From the NCBI RefSeq assembly GCF_004833285.1, contig NZ_STFG01000007.1, positions 94,720-158,719 of the forward strand: a stretch of 64,000 nt of DNA. Reading direction: 5' to 3'. Under the pieces are notes generated by a model. It worked only from the letters and a program-made list of their open reading frames with translations. It had not been told where the DNA came from and did no database searches. This DNA is from Lampropedia puyangensis. GTDB taxonomy: Bacteria > Pseudomonadota > Gammaproteobacteria > Burkholderiales > Burkholderiaceae_C. Shown here in pieces: positions 10,927 to 19,812 of the stretch. The translations under genes were made by a program, and so were the position numbers. The stretch's first letter is position 1; each line of letters begins with the position of its first letter.

Positions 10927-11730
10927 ATGTACAAATTCTCTACCAAGAAACAAACACAAATACCTGTAAAAAATAGCCATAGCTTCGGCAACATACCTCG
11001 TTTACTCAGCACCGCTGCACTGACTTTGCATGGCCTTTGCAGCATCTTGCTTATATCGCCAGCCCAGGCATCTGACAGCCTGACGATTGTGTCTATGGGG
11101 GGCTATCGCAAGCCTGTTCTTGAACTGGTAGACGCCTTCAAAAAAGACACAGGACTTTCAGTCGATGCTGCTTTTGGGCATATCAAACAGATTGAAACCC
11201 AAGCAGCGCAAAACCCTGACGTGACTTTTGTGATTGGCGACAAAAGCTTACTGGAGCCTACGCAATTGATCGCTCACTTCTATCCACTTGGTACAGGTCG
11301 CCTCACCTTGGTGACCAGCAAAGGCAAAGCCTTGAGTCAAGTAGAAGATCTGAGCACGCCGACTTTTAACCGGATTGCCATTCCCCACAGCACCCGCACC
11401 GTGTTTGGACGCGCTGCCAGCGCATGCCTAAAAGCCCTTGGGCTGACGACCACACTGGAGCCCAAGCTCGTGGAAGTCGAAGGCGTCCCCCAAGTAGGAA
11501 GCTACCTGGTAACCGGGGAAGTCGATGCTGGGTTCATCAACAAAACAGAAGCCATTGCCATTGCCGATCGGACTGGATCAGTAATTGAAGTACCAACTTC
11601 TTGCTACAGCCCCATTGAAATTTCTTTGGGCACCGTCAAAAACCGCTCCCTCAACACTACCGCCTCACAATTTCAAGGTTTTCTGCAAAGCGATACTGCG
11701 CGCCGCATTCTCGATGCCAACGGTTTGTAA
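10927..11730 (+). CDS. modA: ModA-like molybdate ABC transporter binding protein
   Basis: Predicted periplasmic oxyanion-binding protein. The 267 residues include a long signal peptide (basic start, hydrophobic segment at about 28-45, likely cleavage after AQA at about 49), then a type II binding fold beginning DSLTIVSMGG. Conserved ModA-like traits are the DVTFVIGDK, GTGRLTLVTSKG and SYLVTGEVDAGF segments. It is divergent from textbook ModA, and alone it could pass for a sulfate or tungstate binder. The upstream Mo-box and the downstream modB and modD make molybdate the best call. AGGA lies 10 bases before the ATG. Confidence 0.75.
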   Translation: MYKFSTKKQTQIPVKNSHSFGNIPRLLSTAALTLHGLCSILLISPAQASDSLTIVSMGGYRKPVLELVDAFKKDTGLSVDAAFGHIKQIETQAAQNPDVTFVIGDKSLLEPTQLIAHFYPLGTGRLTLVTSKGKALSQVEDLSTPTFNRIAIPHSTRTVFGRAASACLKALGLTTTLEPKLVEVEGVPQVGSYLVTGEVDAGFINKTEAIAIADRTGSVIEVPTSCYSPIEISLGTVKNRSLNTTASQFQGFLQSDTARRILDANGL

Positions 11731-11777
11731 GCAGACCTTGCTGGCAACATACACACTGACCCCTCTAAAGGCTCGCC

Positions 11778-12443
11778 TTGCTTGCTGAAACCTGTGCTTG
11801 GTCGTCGTTTCCTCTCACCCTGCGGGTCATGGGGTTGAGTGCTCTGGCGCAACTCAGCTTGGGACTATCTCTGGCATGGCTAATGGCTCGAAAAAACTTT
11901 GCAGGCAAAGCCGTCTTAGATGCCTTGGTCACATTGCCTTTGGTCTTTCCACCCATCGTGATCGGTTATGCCTTGTTGTTGCTTTTGGGTCGCGAAGGAT
12001 GGGCATTCGGTTGGCTTCCACTGTCGTGGCGCCCCCATTTGGTGTTCAGCGAAACGGGGCTGGTCATTGCCGCTGTAGTTGCAGGACTGCCCTTGATGGT
12101 CAAACCGGCACAAGCGGCGTTCGCAAGCATTGATGCAGCGCAACGTGAAGCGGCCATGACCTTGGGGGCTCGCCCATGGCAAATCATCGCCCTTGTAGAT
12201 TTACCCCAAGCACGCCTTGGTATCGCTGCAGGCCTCATTCTCTCTACAGGTCGCGCAATGGGCGAAGTCGGTATTTCATTGATGCTGGGAGGCAACATCA
12301 GCGGTCGCACCGAGACTTTATCGCTGGCTGTATACAACCATGTTCTTGGCTCAGAAACGGCCTGTGCCAACGCCATGTCCCTGCTGCTTGCAGCATTAGC
12401 AGGTTTGGCCTTTATTTTGCTCAGACAAATTGAAAAAAAATGA
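11778..12443 (+). CDS. modB: Molybdate ABC transporter permease
   Basis: Inner-membrane channel subunit. It has 221 residues, about five hydrophobic segments, a DALVTLPLVFPP segment typical of ModB, and the EAAMTLGARPWQI cytoplasmic loop (EAA motif) that contacts the ATPase. The start is probably TTG at 11778, with AAAGG six bases before; a shorter ATG start would remove part of the first helix. Its last bases overlap modD (ATGA). No modC ATPase gene is next to it, so it needs one from elsewhere. Confidence 0.85.
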   Translation: MLAETCAWSSFPLTLRVMGLSALAQLSLGLSLAWLMARKNFAGKAVLDALVTLPLVFPPIVIGYALLLLLGREGWAFGWLPLSWRPHLVFSETGLVIAAVVAGLPLMVKPAQAAFASIDAAQREAAMTLGARPWQIIALVDLPQARLGIAAGLILSTGRAMGEVGISLMLGGNISGRTETLSLAVYNHVLGSETACANAMSLLLAALAGLAFILLRQIEKK

Positions 12444-13297
12444 ATTCTGTTTTTTTTGATGACGCAACGATTGACCGCTGGATTGCCGAAGATGCACCGC
12501 TGCTCGATCTCACCACCCATATTCTGGCCATTGGCAACCAGCCCGCGCAGATGCAATGGGTAATTCGGCATGCAGCAACTGTCGCATGCAGCGAAGAAGC
12601 CGCGCGCATTGCCACTCGTTGTGGCGCACAGGTACTCTCGATCATTCCATCAGGCCAACAAGTGCATGCCAACACGGCCATCCTATGCGTAAACGGCCCA
12701 ACAGAATCACTGCTGCGCGCCTGGAAAGTCGCGCAAAACCTGCTGGAACACGCGTGTGGTATCGCAACAGCCACACAAACACTGGTTCACGCGGTTCACT
12801 CCGTTGCATCCAAAGTGGCTGTTCTCACCACTCGCAAACATCCGCCGGGTGTGAAGGCTATTGCGCTTAAGTCCACCCTTTCAGGAGGTGCTTTCCCACA
12901 TCGCCTTGGTGTAGGCGAAACCATCCTCATCTTCAACCAACACCGTGCATTGCTAGGGGACTGGAATGCAGTGCACGAACGCCTGCAAGCCATTGGCCAT
13001 GCCTTGACAGAAAAAAAAATCGTCATAGAAGCAGAAACGCTCGAACAAGCCCAAGCAGCTATTGCCACAGGCGCACATGTGGTGCAGTTTGACAAGGTCA
13101 CCCCAACACAACTGCAAGCTTGGTGCCCTCAACTCAAATCCCAAGCGCCGCACATTCACTTGTTAGCCGCTGGCGGAATTCGCCTTGAAAACGCCAAGGC
13201 GTATGCAACCAGTGGCGTTGATGCATTGGTGACCAGTAGTCTGCATTACGCACCACCTGCTGACATAGGAGTCAAAGTAGAACGTTTGCCGCAGTAA
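12440..13297 (+). CDS. modD: ModD, quinolinate phosphoribosyltransferase-like protein
   Basis: Homologue of NadC-type phosphoribosyltransferases that co-occurs with molybdate transport genes; its reaction is not established. The 285 residues show a LLDLTTH start, the TTRKHPPGVKAIALKS block (NadC-like TRKT position) and a C-terminal LAAGGIRLENAKAYA phosphate-binding segment. The start codon lies at the end of an A8 run and overlaps the modB stop. A T8 run follows in codons 4-6 and an A9 run lies at 13011-13019, all possible slippage sites. It ends about 80 bases before the convergent cobK. Confidence 0.85.
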   Translation: MNSVFFDDATIDRWIAEDAPLLDLTTHILAIGNQPAQMQWVIRHAATVACSEEAARIATRCGAQVLSIIPSGQQVHANTAILCVNGPTESLLRAWKVAQNLLEHACGIATATQTLVHAVHSVASKVAVLTTRKHPPGVKAIALKSTLSGGAFPHRLGVGETILIFNQHRALLGDWNAVHERLQAIGHALTEKKIVIEAETLEQAQAAIATGAHVVQFDKVTPTQLQAWCPQLKSQAPHIHLLAAGGIRLENAKAYATSGVDALVTSSLHYAPPADIGVKVERLPQ

Positions 13298-13377
13298 CCA
13301 CTAAACTGCCACAGCGCAATAGTCACAGCTGCTATAGCGGATGCCTAAAGCGACATGATGAATACATTCAGTGTGCA

Positions 13378-14118
13378 TCAAACAGCATGTGTTGCAAGCC
13401 ACGCCATCACCTCTTCTACGCTGGCATACTCTTGGCGAGCAGGCAATGGAGGGCGCTGCACCATCACCACAGGCAAGCCCAATGCGCGTGCAGCTTCAAG
13501 CTTGGCGTAGCTCGCCTCTGCCCCTGCGTTCTTGCTTACCACCCATGTAATGCCATGCGCTTGCAAGAAACTGCGTTCAGCCTGCAGACTAAAAGGGCCA
13601 CGCGCTACCACACAGGTGGTGTCAGGCAATGGCCAAGCAGCGTCGGGCGAATCGATCACTCGCAACACATAGTGGTGTTGCGGTGCGGCTGAAAACTCGG
13701 CCAAGGCTTTGCGCCCAATTCCAAGAAAAATCCGCTGAGGCTCGGCGGGCAAGGCTGCCACAGCTGCAGCCATATCTGGCACGCTGTGCCAGCGATCTCC
13801 TGCTTGCGCTTGCCATGCAGCTCGCTGCAAAGCAACAAGCGGTGTCCCTGTCTGCGCACAGGCGGCAATTGCGTGACGGCTCATCCGTTCGGCGAAGGGG
13901 TGCGTAGCATCCAGCACGCAGCCAATGCCTTGGTCGCGGATATACTGCGCCAGCCCTTCTACACCACCAAAGCCGCCCACCCGCGTGGGCAATGGTTGTA
14001 GTCTGGGCGACCGGGTCACGCCCGCATAAGAGTAGACAGCATCCCACTGGGCTGCATGCAACAGCACAGCAAGCTGATTGGCACCAGAAGTGCCACCTAA
14101 CAACAGAATTCGTATCAT
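13378..14118 (-). CDS. cobK: Precorrin-6A reductase
   Basis: NADPH-dependent reduction of precorrin-6A to precorrin-6B. The 246-residue protein begins with the Rossmann-like ILLLGGTSGANQLA and has the family segments VLDATHPFAERMS and WVVSKNAG. It is the only cob gene here on the minus strand. Its ATG lies 15 bases from the divergent cobL ATG, so promoters for each must lie inside the other gene or there is readthrough from further away. Confidence 0.93.
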   Translation of the reverse strand: MIRILLLGGTSGANQLAVLLHAAQWDAVYSYAGVTRSPRLQPLPTRVGGFGGVEGLAQYIRDQGIGCVLDATHPFAERMSRHAIAACAQTGTPLVALQRAAWQAQAGDRWHSVPDMAAAVAALPAEPQRIFLGIGRKALAEFSAAPQHHYVLRVIDSPDAAWPLPDTTCVVARGPFSLQAERSFLQAHGITWVVSKNAGAEASYAKLEAARALGLPVVMVQRPPLPARQEYASVEEVMAWLATHAV

Positions 14119-14133
14119 CAGAAAGAACAGTTC

Positions 14134-15369
14134 ATGGCGCGTGCTTGGCTCAGCATCATCGGCATTCAGGAAGACGGCTTGGCAGGATTATCACCTGCTG
14201 CACGCGCGGCACTCAACGCCGCCCAGGTGGTATTTGGCGCTCCCCGCCATCTGGCGCTTGCGGGCATTGAGCCACCCCGTAGGCAGCCTTGGCCTGTTCC
14301 TTTCAGCACAGTGTCTGTTATGGCTTTGCGCGGGCAAGTATGCGTCAACACTGGAGCCCCCAGCGTTGCCGTTCTCGTTTCTGGAGATCCGTTCTGGTTT
14401 GGCGCTGGCGCCAGCTTGGCTGCACAGCTGCAGCCCGGTGAATGGAAAAACTACGCGGCCCCCAGCACATTTTCACTGGTTGCGGCGCAATTGGGATGGC
14501 GGCTAGAGCACACCCATTGCATGGGCCTGCATGCAAGGCCATTTGAAACACTCACCCCTAGCCTGCACCATGGTCAACGCTTTATTTGTCTGTTGCGTGA
14601 TGGCGCTGCTGCTGGTGCGTTGGCCTTATGGTTGGGCCAGCAAGGCTGGGGCGATAGCCCTTTGTGGATCATCAGCCAAGCCCACAGCCCAAACGCCTAC
14701 ACATGGCATGGCAGCGCCAAGGCAATGGCAAACACTTTGCACGGGCACGCCGTGCAAGCGCCGGTTGTCGCGGCATTCATTACCCAAGGAGCAGCGCACC
14801 ACCAAGGCTTGAGTCAAACACCTGGCCGCCCTGAAACGGCTTTTGCACACGATGGGCAAATCAGCAAAAGTCCCGTACGCGCCATGACGTTGGCAGCCCT
14901 TGCTCCACGGCCAGGAGAGCACTTATGGGATATCGGTGCCGGTTCAGGCGCCATCTCCGTCGAATGGTGCCTGGCCTGCAACGGCAGTGCCACCGCGATT
15001 GAGCAGCACGCCAGTCGTGTGGAGAACATTCGCAGCAACGCACAACGCTACGCCGTCGCGGTGGATGTGCAGCACGGGCTGGCGCCCGAGGCATTACACA
15101 ACCTCCCGCCTGCACAAGCCGTGTTTGTTGGGGGCGGCTTCAATGCGCAGGTATTTGATGCCTTGCGCCAACACCCTGCGCTGTGCAACCGATGGCGTCT
15201 GGTGGTCAATGCCGTCACACTGGAGACCCAAGCCTTGTTGATAGCGCTACACCAAGCACACGGTGGCGAATTGATGCAACTGCATGTGGCGCAAGCACAA
15301 GCATTGGGCAGCATGCGCAGTTGGCAACCGTCGCGCCCTGTCGTGCAATGGCAGTGGCAATCATCATGA
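14134..15369 (+). CDS. cobL: Precorrin-6Y C5,15-methyltransferase (decarboxylating)
   Basis: Fused CbiE-CbiT enzyme that methylates C5 and C15 and decarboxylates the C12 acetate. The 411-residue protein has an N-terminal tetrapyrrole methylase half (SGDPFWFGAG near residue 87) and a C-terminal Rossmann methyltransferase half from about residue 230, with DGQISKSPVRAM and the SAM loop DIGAGSGAISVEW near 266. Full length for the fused type. It is divergent from cobK and overlaps cobE by four bases (ATGA). Confidence 0.94.
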   Translation: MARAWLSIIGIQEDGLAGLSPAARAALNAAQVVFGAPRHLALAGIEPPRRQPWPVPFSTVSVMALRGQVCVNTGAPSVAVLVSGDPFWFGAGASLAAQLQPGEWKNYAAPSTFSLVAAQLGWRLEHTHCMGLHARPFETLTPSLHHGQRFICLLRDGAAAGALALWLGQQGWGDSPLWIISQAHSPNAYTWHGSAKAMANTLHGHAVQAPVVAAFITQGAAHHQGLSQTPGRPETAFAHDGQISKSPVRAMTLAALAPRPGEHLWDIGAGSGAISVEWCLACNGSATAIEQHASRVENIRSNAQRYAVAVDVQHGLAPEALHNLPPAQAVFVGGGFNAQVFDALRQHPALCNRWRLVVNAVTLETQALLIALHQAHGGELMQLHVAQAQALGSMRSWQPSRPVVQWQWQSS

Positions 15370-15836
15370 CTACAGGTATTGATACAAACATTTCCACAAC
15401 GCAGCACCACGGCACCATTGCCATTGGCCTTGGGTTGCGCGAAGGCGCCTGCACAGCAGATTTGGCGGCATTGTGGCAACAAGCACAACCCTTATGGTGC
15501 CGAAATACGCCCCGTACCCCACTGTTGATTGCGGTGCTTGAGCGCAAGCGCGAACATCCAGCACTGCTCACGTTCCTGCGCGAGCACCTGCCATTTGCCA
15601 GGTGCATGGCCATCAGCGATGCCACATTGCAGGGCATCCTCACCCCCACACAATCAGCGACTAGCCTGCAACGTTTTGGCTGTGGCAGTGTGTGCGAAGC
15701 CTTGGCCTGGGCTGCAATTTCTTCCCTGCAGGGTATTCCACCCCGTGGACAATGGCTACTTTTGCGCCAAATATCCAGCAACCGCCTGGCCACACTGGCC
15801 ATGGTGCAATCACCCGATTTAAGGATTTCATCGTGA
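15366..15836 (+). CDS. cobE: Cobalamin biosynthesis protein CobE
   Basis: Small protein of the aerobic pathway related to the C-terminal part of CbiG; the exact role is unsettled. The 156 residues contain the typical [16 protein letters not shown] opening and the C-terminal [14 protein letters not shown]...[10 protein letters not shown] pattern of the family. ATG 15366 was chosen because it overlaps the cobL stop (ATGA); a longer in-frame start at 15183 would run inside cobL. It overlaps cobM by GTGA. Confidence 0.85.
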   Translation: MTTGIDTNISTTQHHGTIAIGLGLREGACTADLAALWQQAQPLWCRNTPRTPLLIAVLERKREHPALLTFLREHLPFARCMAISDATLQGILTPTQSATSLQRFGCGSVCEALAWAAISSLQGIPPRGQWLLLRQISSNRLATLAMVQSPDLRISS

Positions 15837-16657
15837 GTATCCACTTCATTGGCGCTGGCCCTGGCGCCGCCGACCTGATCACTGTGCGTGGACGCGATCT
15901 GCTCGCCAAAAGCCCCGTGTGTTTGTACGCGGGCTCTCTTGTCCCTACAGAATTACTGGCCCACTGCCCCGCTGGCGCTGAACGCATTGACACTGCACCG
16001 CTATCGCTGGAAGAAATCATCGCGACCATGGTGCGCGCTCATGCAGAGGGCAAGGACGTGGCGCGCCTGCATTCTGGTGACCTGAGCATTTGGTCTGCGA
16101 TGGGTGAGCAGCTTCGCGCCCTGAAATCATTGAGCATTCCGTACACAGTCACCCCTGGTGTTCCCGCGTTCAGTGCTACAGCAGCCGCATTAGAGGCCGA
16201 GTTGACGCTGCCTGGTTTATGCCAGTCCGTTGTTCTCACCCGCACCAGTGGCCGTGCCACGTCAATGCCAGCAGGTGAAGACTTGGCTGCATTTGCCGCA
16301 ACGGGGGCCGTACTAGCCATTCACCTCTCGGTTCATGTGGCTCCTCAGGTTCAAGCAACGCTACTGCCCCACTACGGCGCAGATTGCCCTGCCGCCATCG
16401 TGTGGCGCGCCAGTTGGCCTGATGAGCACTTGGTGCGCACCACCGTTGGTGAACTGGCCCAAACTGCAGCACAAGGCCCGCTGCAGCGCAGTGCGCTCAT
16501 CTTGGTAGGCCGCACCTTGGGCCAAGAAGACTTTGGCCATAGCCGTTTGTATGCAGACGATTACGATCGCCGTTACCGCCCACGCGGGTCAGCGCCACGT
16601 TTTCCTTTCGGACAGGAAGATACGCCTGTAGCACCGCCAGAGGGAACTGGCGTGTGA
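15833..16657 (+). CDS. cobM: Precorrin-4 C11-methyltransferase
   Basis: SAM-dependent methylation of precorrin-4 at C11, giving precorrin-5. The 274 residues begin [20 protein letters not shown] and carry [11 protein letters not shown] and [15 protein letters not shown], diagnostic for CobM/CbiF. The GTG at 15833 overlaps the cobE stop (GTGA). A longer frame starting at 15692 would overlap cobE almost entirely and adds unrelated residues. It overlaps cobF by GTGA. Confidence 0.94.
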   Translation: MSIHFIGAGPGAADLITVRGRDLLAKSPVCLYAGSLVPTELLAHCPAGAERIDTAPLSLEEIIATMVRAHAEGKDVARLHSGDLSIWSAMGEQLRALKSLSIPYTVTPGVPAFSATAAALEAELTLPGLCQSVVLTRTSGRATSMPAGEDLAAFAATGAVLAIHLSVHVAPQVQATLLPHYGADCPAAIVWRASWPDEHLVRTTVGELAQTAAQGPLQRSALILVGRTLGQEDFGHSRLYADDYDRRYRPRGSAPRFPFGQEDTPVAPPEGTGV

Positions 16658-17451
16658 AGCAACGCAACATGTCCACCCCACTGGAGCTGGCCCTTATCGG
16701 CATTGGCACAGGCCATCCTGAGCATCTCACACGTGAAGCTGAGCGAACATTGCGCCAAGCCGATTTGATTTTGTTGCCGCATAAAGGTGAAGGCAAAGAA
16801 GAGCTGGCACAGGTGCGCTTGCAATTGCTGCAGCATCTGGATATTGATGCTGCGCGCATGGCGCACTTTGCCATTCCACTGCGCCGTGCACAAGACAACG
16901 ACTACCTGCAACAGGTCGATGAATGGCACGCGGCCATTGCCCAGCGCTGGCAAGCCACCATTGCCGCACACTTGCAAGTGCAAAGCGGTGCAAAGCCAGC
17001 CAACACGCCACTCCAGGTAGCCCTGTTGGTATGGGGTGACCCTGCCTTGTACGACAGCAGTTTGCGCATTGCAGCGCGCCTACAACTTCACCCCGAACAG
17101 ATTCGCGTAGTGCCCGGCATCAGTTCGCTACAAGTGCTCTGCAGTGAACACCGCATTGCCTTGAACAACATTGGCGAACCGTTCACGGTGACCACCGGCC
17201 GCAAACTATTAGAAAACGGTTGGCCCCATGGTATTGATACCATCGTGGTCATGCTCGATGGCCAATGCAGTTTCAACCAAATCGACGCTGAAGGCATTGA
17301 GATTTACTGGGGCGCCTATTTGGGCCTTCCCCAGCAAATCTTGCTGCACGGCCCCTTGCAAGAAGTCAAAGACACCATCGTGCGAACACGCCAACAAGCG
17401 CGTACGCAGCATGGCTGGATCATGGACATTTACTTACTGCGCAAGCGATGA
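16654..17451 (+). CDS. cobF: Precorrin-6A synthase (deacetylating)
   Basis: C1-methyltransferase that also removes acetate, an enzyme specific to the aerobic pathway. The 265-residue protein shows [16 protein letters not shown] near the start, [13 protein letters not shown] in the middle and [13 protein letters not shown] 16654 is favoured by AGGGAA seven bases upstream and by the overlap with the cobM stop; ATG 16669 is the alternative. It is the last cob gene here. cobA, cobB, cobN/S/T, cobO and later genes are not in the window. Confidence 0.92.
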   Translation: MKQRNMSTPLELALIGIGTGHPEHLTREAERTLRQADLILLPHKGEGKEELAQVRLQLLQHLDIDAARMAHFAIPLRRAQDNDYLQQVDEWHAAIAQRWQATIAAHLQVQSGAKPANTPLQVALLVWGDPALYDSSLRIAARLQLHPEQIRVVPGISSLQVLCSEHRIALNNIGEPFTVTTGRKLLENGWPHGIDTIVVMLDGQCSFNQIDAEGIEIYWGAYLGLPQQILLHGPLQEVKDTIVRTRQQARTQHGWIMDIYLLRKR

Positions 17452-17481
17452 AGGCCATGGCTTTGGTATTCAGGGCGTTGC

Positions 17482-18024
17482 TTACTCAGCTGTTTGACCA
17501 CCGTCTGCTGCCTCCAGATGGTCTGCATAGCGCACAGCATTGCGCACATAGTGCGCAGCATTCGCATGCAAGCCATGGATGGCCTCTTCAGTGAGGACAC
17601 GCTTGAGTTGTGCAGGAGCGCCCACAATCAAACTGTTGTCTGGGAAGACTTTCCCCTCCGTGACCACGGCGCCTGCAGCAACCAAACAGTTCCTCCCGAT
17701 CTCAGCCCCATTCAAGACCACAGCACCAATCCCAATCAAAGCGCCATCACCAACCGAACAACCATGCAAGGTCGCCTGATGCCCAACGGTGACATTCTGG
17801 CCGATAGTAAGTGGGTAGCCTGGATCTGAATGCAGCACAGCAGCATCTTGAATATTGGTGTTGGCGCCAATATGCATAGGCTCATTGTCTGCCCGCACCA
17901 CAGCGTTGAACCACACGCTCACACCCTGCCCCAGCGTCACCTTTCCCACCACCTGCGCGCCGGGTGCAACGAACACATCGGCAGCGCACACAGGCGTTGC
18001 GCCATTGAGTTTCCAAACAGGCAT
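17482..18024 (-). CDS. Gamma-class carbonic anhydrase family protein (YrdA/PaaY-like)
   Basis: 180-residue left-handed parallel beta-helix protein with hexapeptide repeats. It keeps three metal-ligand-like histidines (HSDPGYP, VTVGHQATLHGC). Members include carbonic anhydrase-like proteins and PaaY-type thioesterases. It starts 27 bases after the upstream SDR gene stop, with AAAGG before the ATG, so it may be the last gene of the catabolic operon. A PaaY-like role in clearing dead-end CoA thioesters would fit that setting, but this is inference. Confidence 0.85.
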   Translation of the reverse strand: MPVWKLNGATPVCAADVFVAPGAQVVGKVTLGQGVSVWFNAVVRADNEPMHIGANTNIQDAAVLHSDPGYPLTIGQNVTVGHQATLHGCSVGDGALIGIGAVVLNGAEIGRNCLVAAGAVVTEGKVFPDNSLIVGAPAQLKRVLTEEAIHGLHANAAHYVRNAVRYADHLEAADGGQTAE

Positions 18025-18051
18025 TGCAAGACCTTTCAGTGAGCGGCTGCT

Positions 18052-18843
18052 TTACGCAACCGAGCGGGCCGATTCCAGGCCTGCGCTGATAAAGCCACCA
18101 TCAACACTCAAAATCTGGCCGGTAATATAGGACGCGGTGTGCGGGTTCAGGAAGAACTCAATAGCCTGCGCCACTTCTTCGGGCTTGCCATAGCGGCGCT
18201 GTGGCACGGCGTTTTTCCAGATGTTTTGCACGGCTTCGGAATGCACGCTCATCGCCAGCGGCGTCTCAATCGGGCCGGGGCAAATGCAGTTGACGCGAAT
18301 GCCAAACTCGGCCAATTCATTGGACATGATTTGCGTCAGGTTCACCAAAGCCGCTTTGGACGGGCCATAGGCACTGCGGCCTTTGTTGCCAATCAGGCCA
18401 GAGACCGAAGCCACATGCACGATGGAGCCGCCGCCGCTGTCCTTCATACGGCGCGCCACTTCGCGACTGAGGTTGAATGCGCCCAGCACATTGACTTCAA
18501 AAATGGCGCGCACAATCGCAGAATCTGTATCCAAAAACGCGATATCGCGGCCAAAACCGGCCGAATTAACCAGGCCCACAATCGGCTCGGCGGCTGTGTG
18601 GTAGCGCGCCAGCAAGGGCTCGATCAGGGCTTCTTGCGTAATGTCCAGTTGCTCATAAGCAATCAGATCGGAATAAGCGGTCAAGGCTTTTTGCGTGGCA
18701 GCGATGTTGTCCGCCGAATGGTCGAGCACCAATACGCGGCGACCCAATTGCGCCAGCAGTTGCACCACGGCTAGGCCAATGCCCGATGCGCCGCCGGTCA
18801 CGATGGTCAAGCCAGTTACAGGGTTTGTTGTGTTTGTTTGCAT
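18052..18843 (-). CDS. Short-chain dehydrogenase/reductase
   Basis: 263-residue classical SDR, NAD(P)-dependent. It shows the cofactor motif TGGASGIG near residue 17, NSAGFG, a catalytic Ser in HVASVSG, and YGPSK as the YxxxK. The acidic LVLDHS after strand 2 suggests NAD preference. It lies downstream of the DUF296 gene in the leftward catabolic operon (52-base gap), consistent with a 3-hydroxyacyl or alcohol dehydrogenase step. The substrate is unknown. Confidence 0.88.
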   Translation of the reverse strand: MQTNTTNPVTGLTIVTGGASGIGLAVVQLLAQLGRRVLVLDHSADNIAATQKALTAYSDLIAYEQLDITQEALIEPLLARYHTAAEPIVGLVNSAGFGRDIAFLDTDSAIVRAIFEVNVLGAFNLSREVARRMKDSGGGSIVHVASVSGLIGNKGRSAYGPSKAALVNLTQIMSNELAEFGIRVNCICPGPIETPLAMSVHSEAVQNIWKNAVPQRRYGKPEEVAQAIEFFLNPHTASYITGQILSVDGGFISAGLESARSVA

Positions 18844-18895
18844 TGCGTTTGTCTTTCAGGGGGGCAGCAGCAAGCGCTGCACTCCAGTTGTTGTG

Positions 18896-19801
18896 TCAGG
18901 TTTGAGCATCAACGCGCTCAATCACCATTTCAAAAGTCACCAACACGGGGTTCGCTCCGGGCTTTAAACGGCCGCTGTGAATGCCGTGCAAGTAGTCGAC
19001 CAGCGCCACATCCAGCTGCACACCCGTGCCGCCGGGGAGGCTGGTATCCACCGTACCTTGCTCAATCAAAACCTCGGTGACGAAAGCCTCGACTTCCCGT
19101 CCATCGGCAAAGCTCACGCCCACCAAGCTGCCGACACCGCCACGCACGACTGCGCGGCGAATGCCGTGTTCGCGGCAGATCGTCGCAATCGCTTCGCAGA
19201 CATCTTCATTGGGCCGAATCGTCACCGCCAAGCCGCTGCTAGTGGAAACCGCCGTGGCAGCAGGTCTTGCTGCCGCAGGTGCGGGCTCTGCAACAGCCAC
19301 ATCGGGCACCGGCGTGAACAGGCTAAAACGGCTTTCGGTGCAGGGCAGTACATCAAAGTTTGCGCCTTGCAAGTACCAGATATGCATCTGCGGTGTCTCG
19401 GTGAACCAGGCTTCATCAGGCAAGATATGCCCGGCCTGGCGCAAGCCTTGCGCGTCAACCCAGACGGCATGGCAATGCAACCAGGGCTGGCCATCACGCA
19501 AGCCAATTGTGACTGTGGCCGACTCAATCTGCGCGGGCACCTGCGCTTCGTAGCGGTCGCTGTAATACACAGCGAACTCGGGCTTGGTCGACAGCGCAGG
19601 CATGACATACGCCAAAGGCCCAAAGCTGCCGCCCTCCAGACGGGCGACGGCGCTGGTCGCACCGCGCTGTGCGCAAACTGCAGCAAAGGCTTCGCGCAGG
19701 CTCAGGCCGGTGGGCAGTGCGTCAGCGTGGTAGTGCAACTGGCAAGGAACGACGTTGTGGCGCCGCAGCTCTGGCGTGCCGTAGTGGTGAATGCTGCGCA
19801 T
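18896..19801 (-). CDS. Tandem DUF296/PPC-domain protein
   Basis: 301-residue protein with two copies of the PPC/DUF296 fold (about 10-150 and 165-300) joined by an Ala/Pro-rich linker. Copy 1 keeps a His set resembling the PPC metal site (HCHAVWVD...AGH). In copy 2 the matching position reads VQLDVALVD, so that site looks lost. ATG 19801 is chosen because AGGAG lies seven bases upstream; a GTG at 19816 overlapping the ligase stop is possible. It lies between a CoA ligase and an SDR gene, so an enzymatic or substrate-binding role in the same pathway is likelier than DNA binding. Function unknown. Confidence 0.8.
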   Translation of the reverse strand: MRSIHHYGTPELRRHNVVPCQLHYHADALPTGLSLREAFAAVCAQRGATSAVARLEGGSFGPLAYVMPALSTKPEFAVYYSDRYEAQVPAQIESATVTIGLRDGQPWLHCHAVWVDAQGLRQAGHILPDEAWFTETPQMHIWYLQGANFDVLPCTESRFSLFTPVPDVAVAEPAPAAARPAATAVSTSSGLAVTIRPNEDVCEAIATICREHGIRRAVVRGGVGSLVGVSFADGREVEAFVTEVLIEQGTVDTSLPGGTGVQLDVALVDYLHGIHSGRLKPGANPVLVTFEMVIERVDAQT

Positions 19802-19812
19802 CGCGCTTCTCC

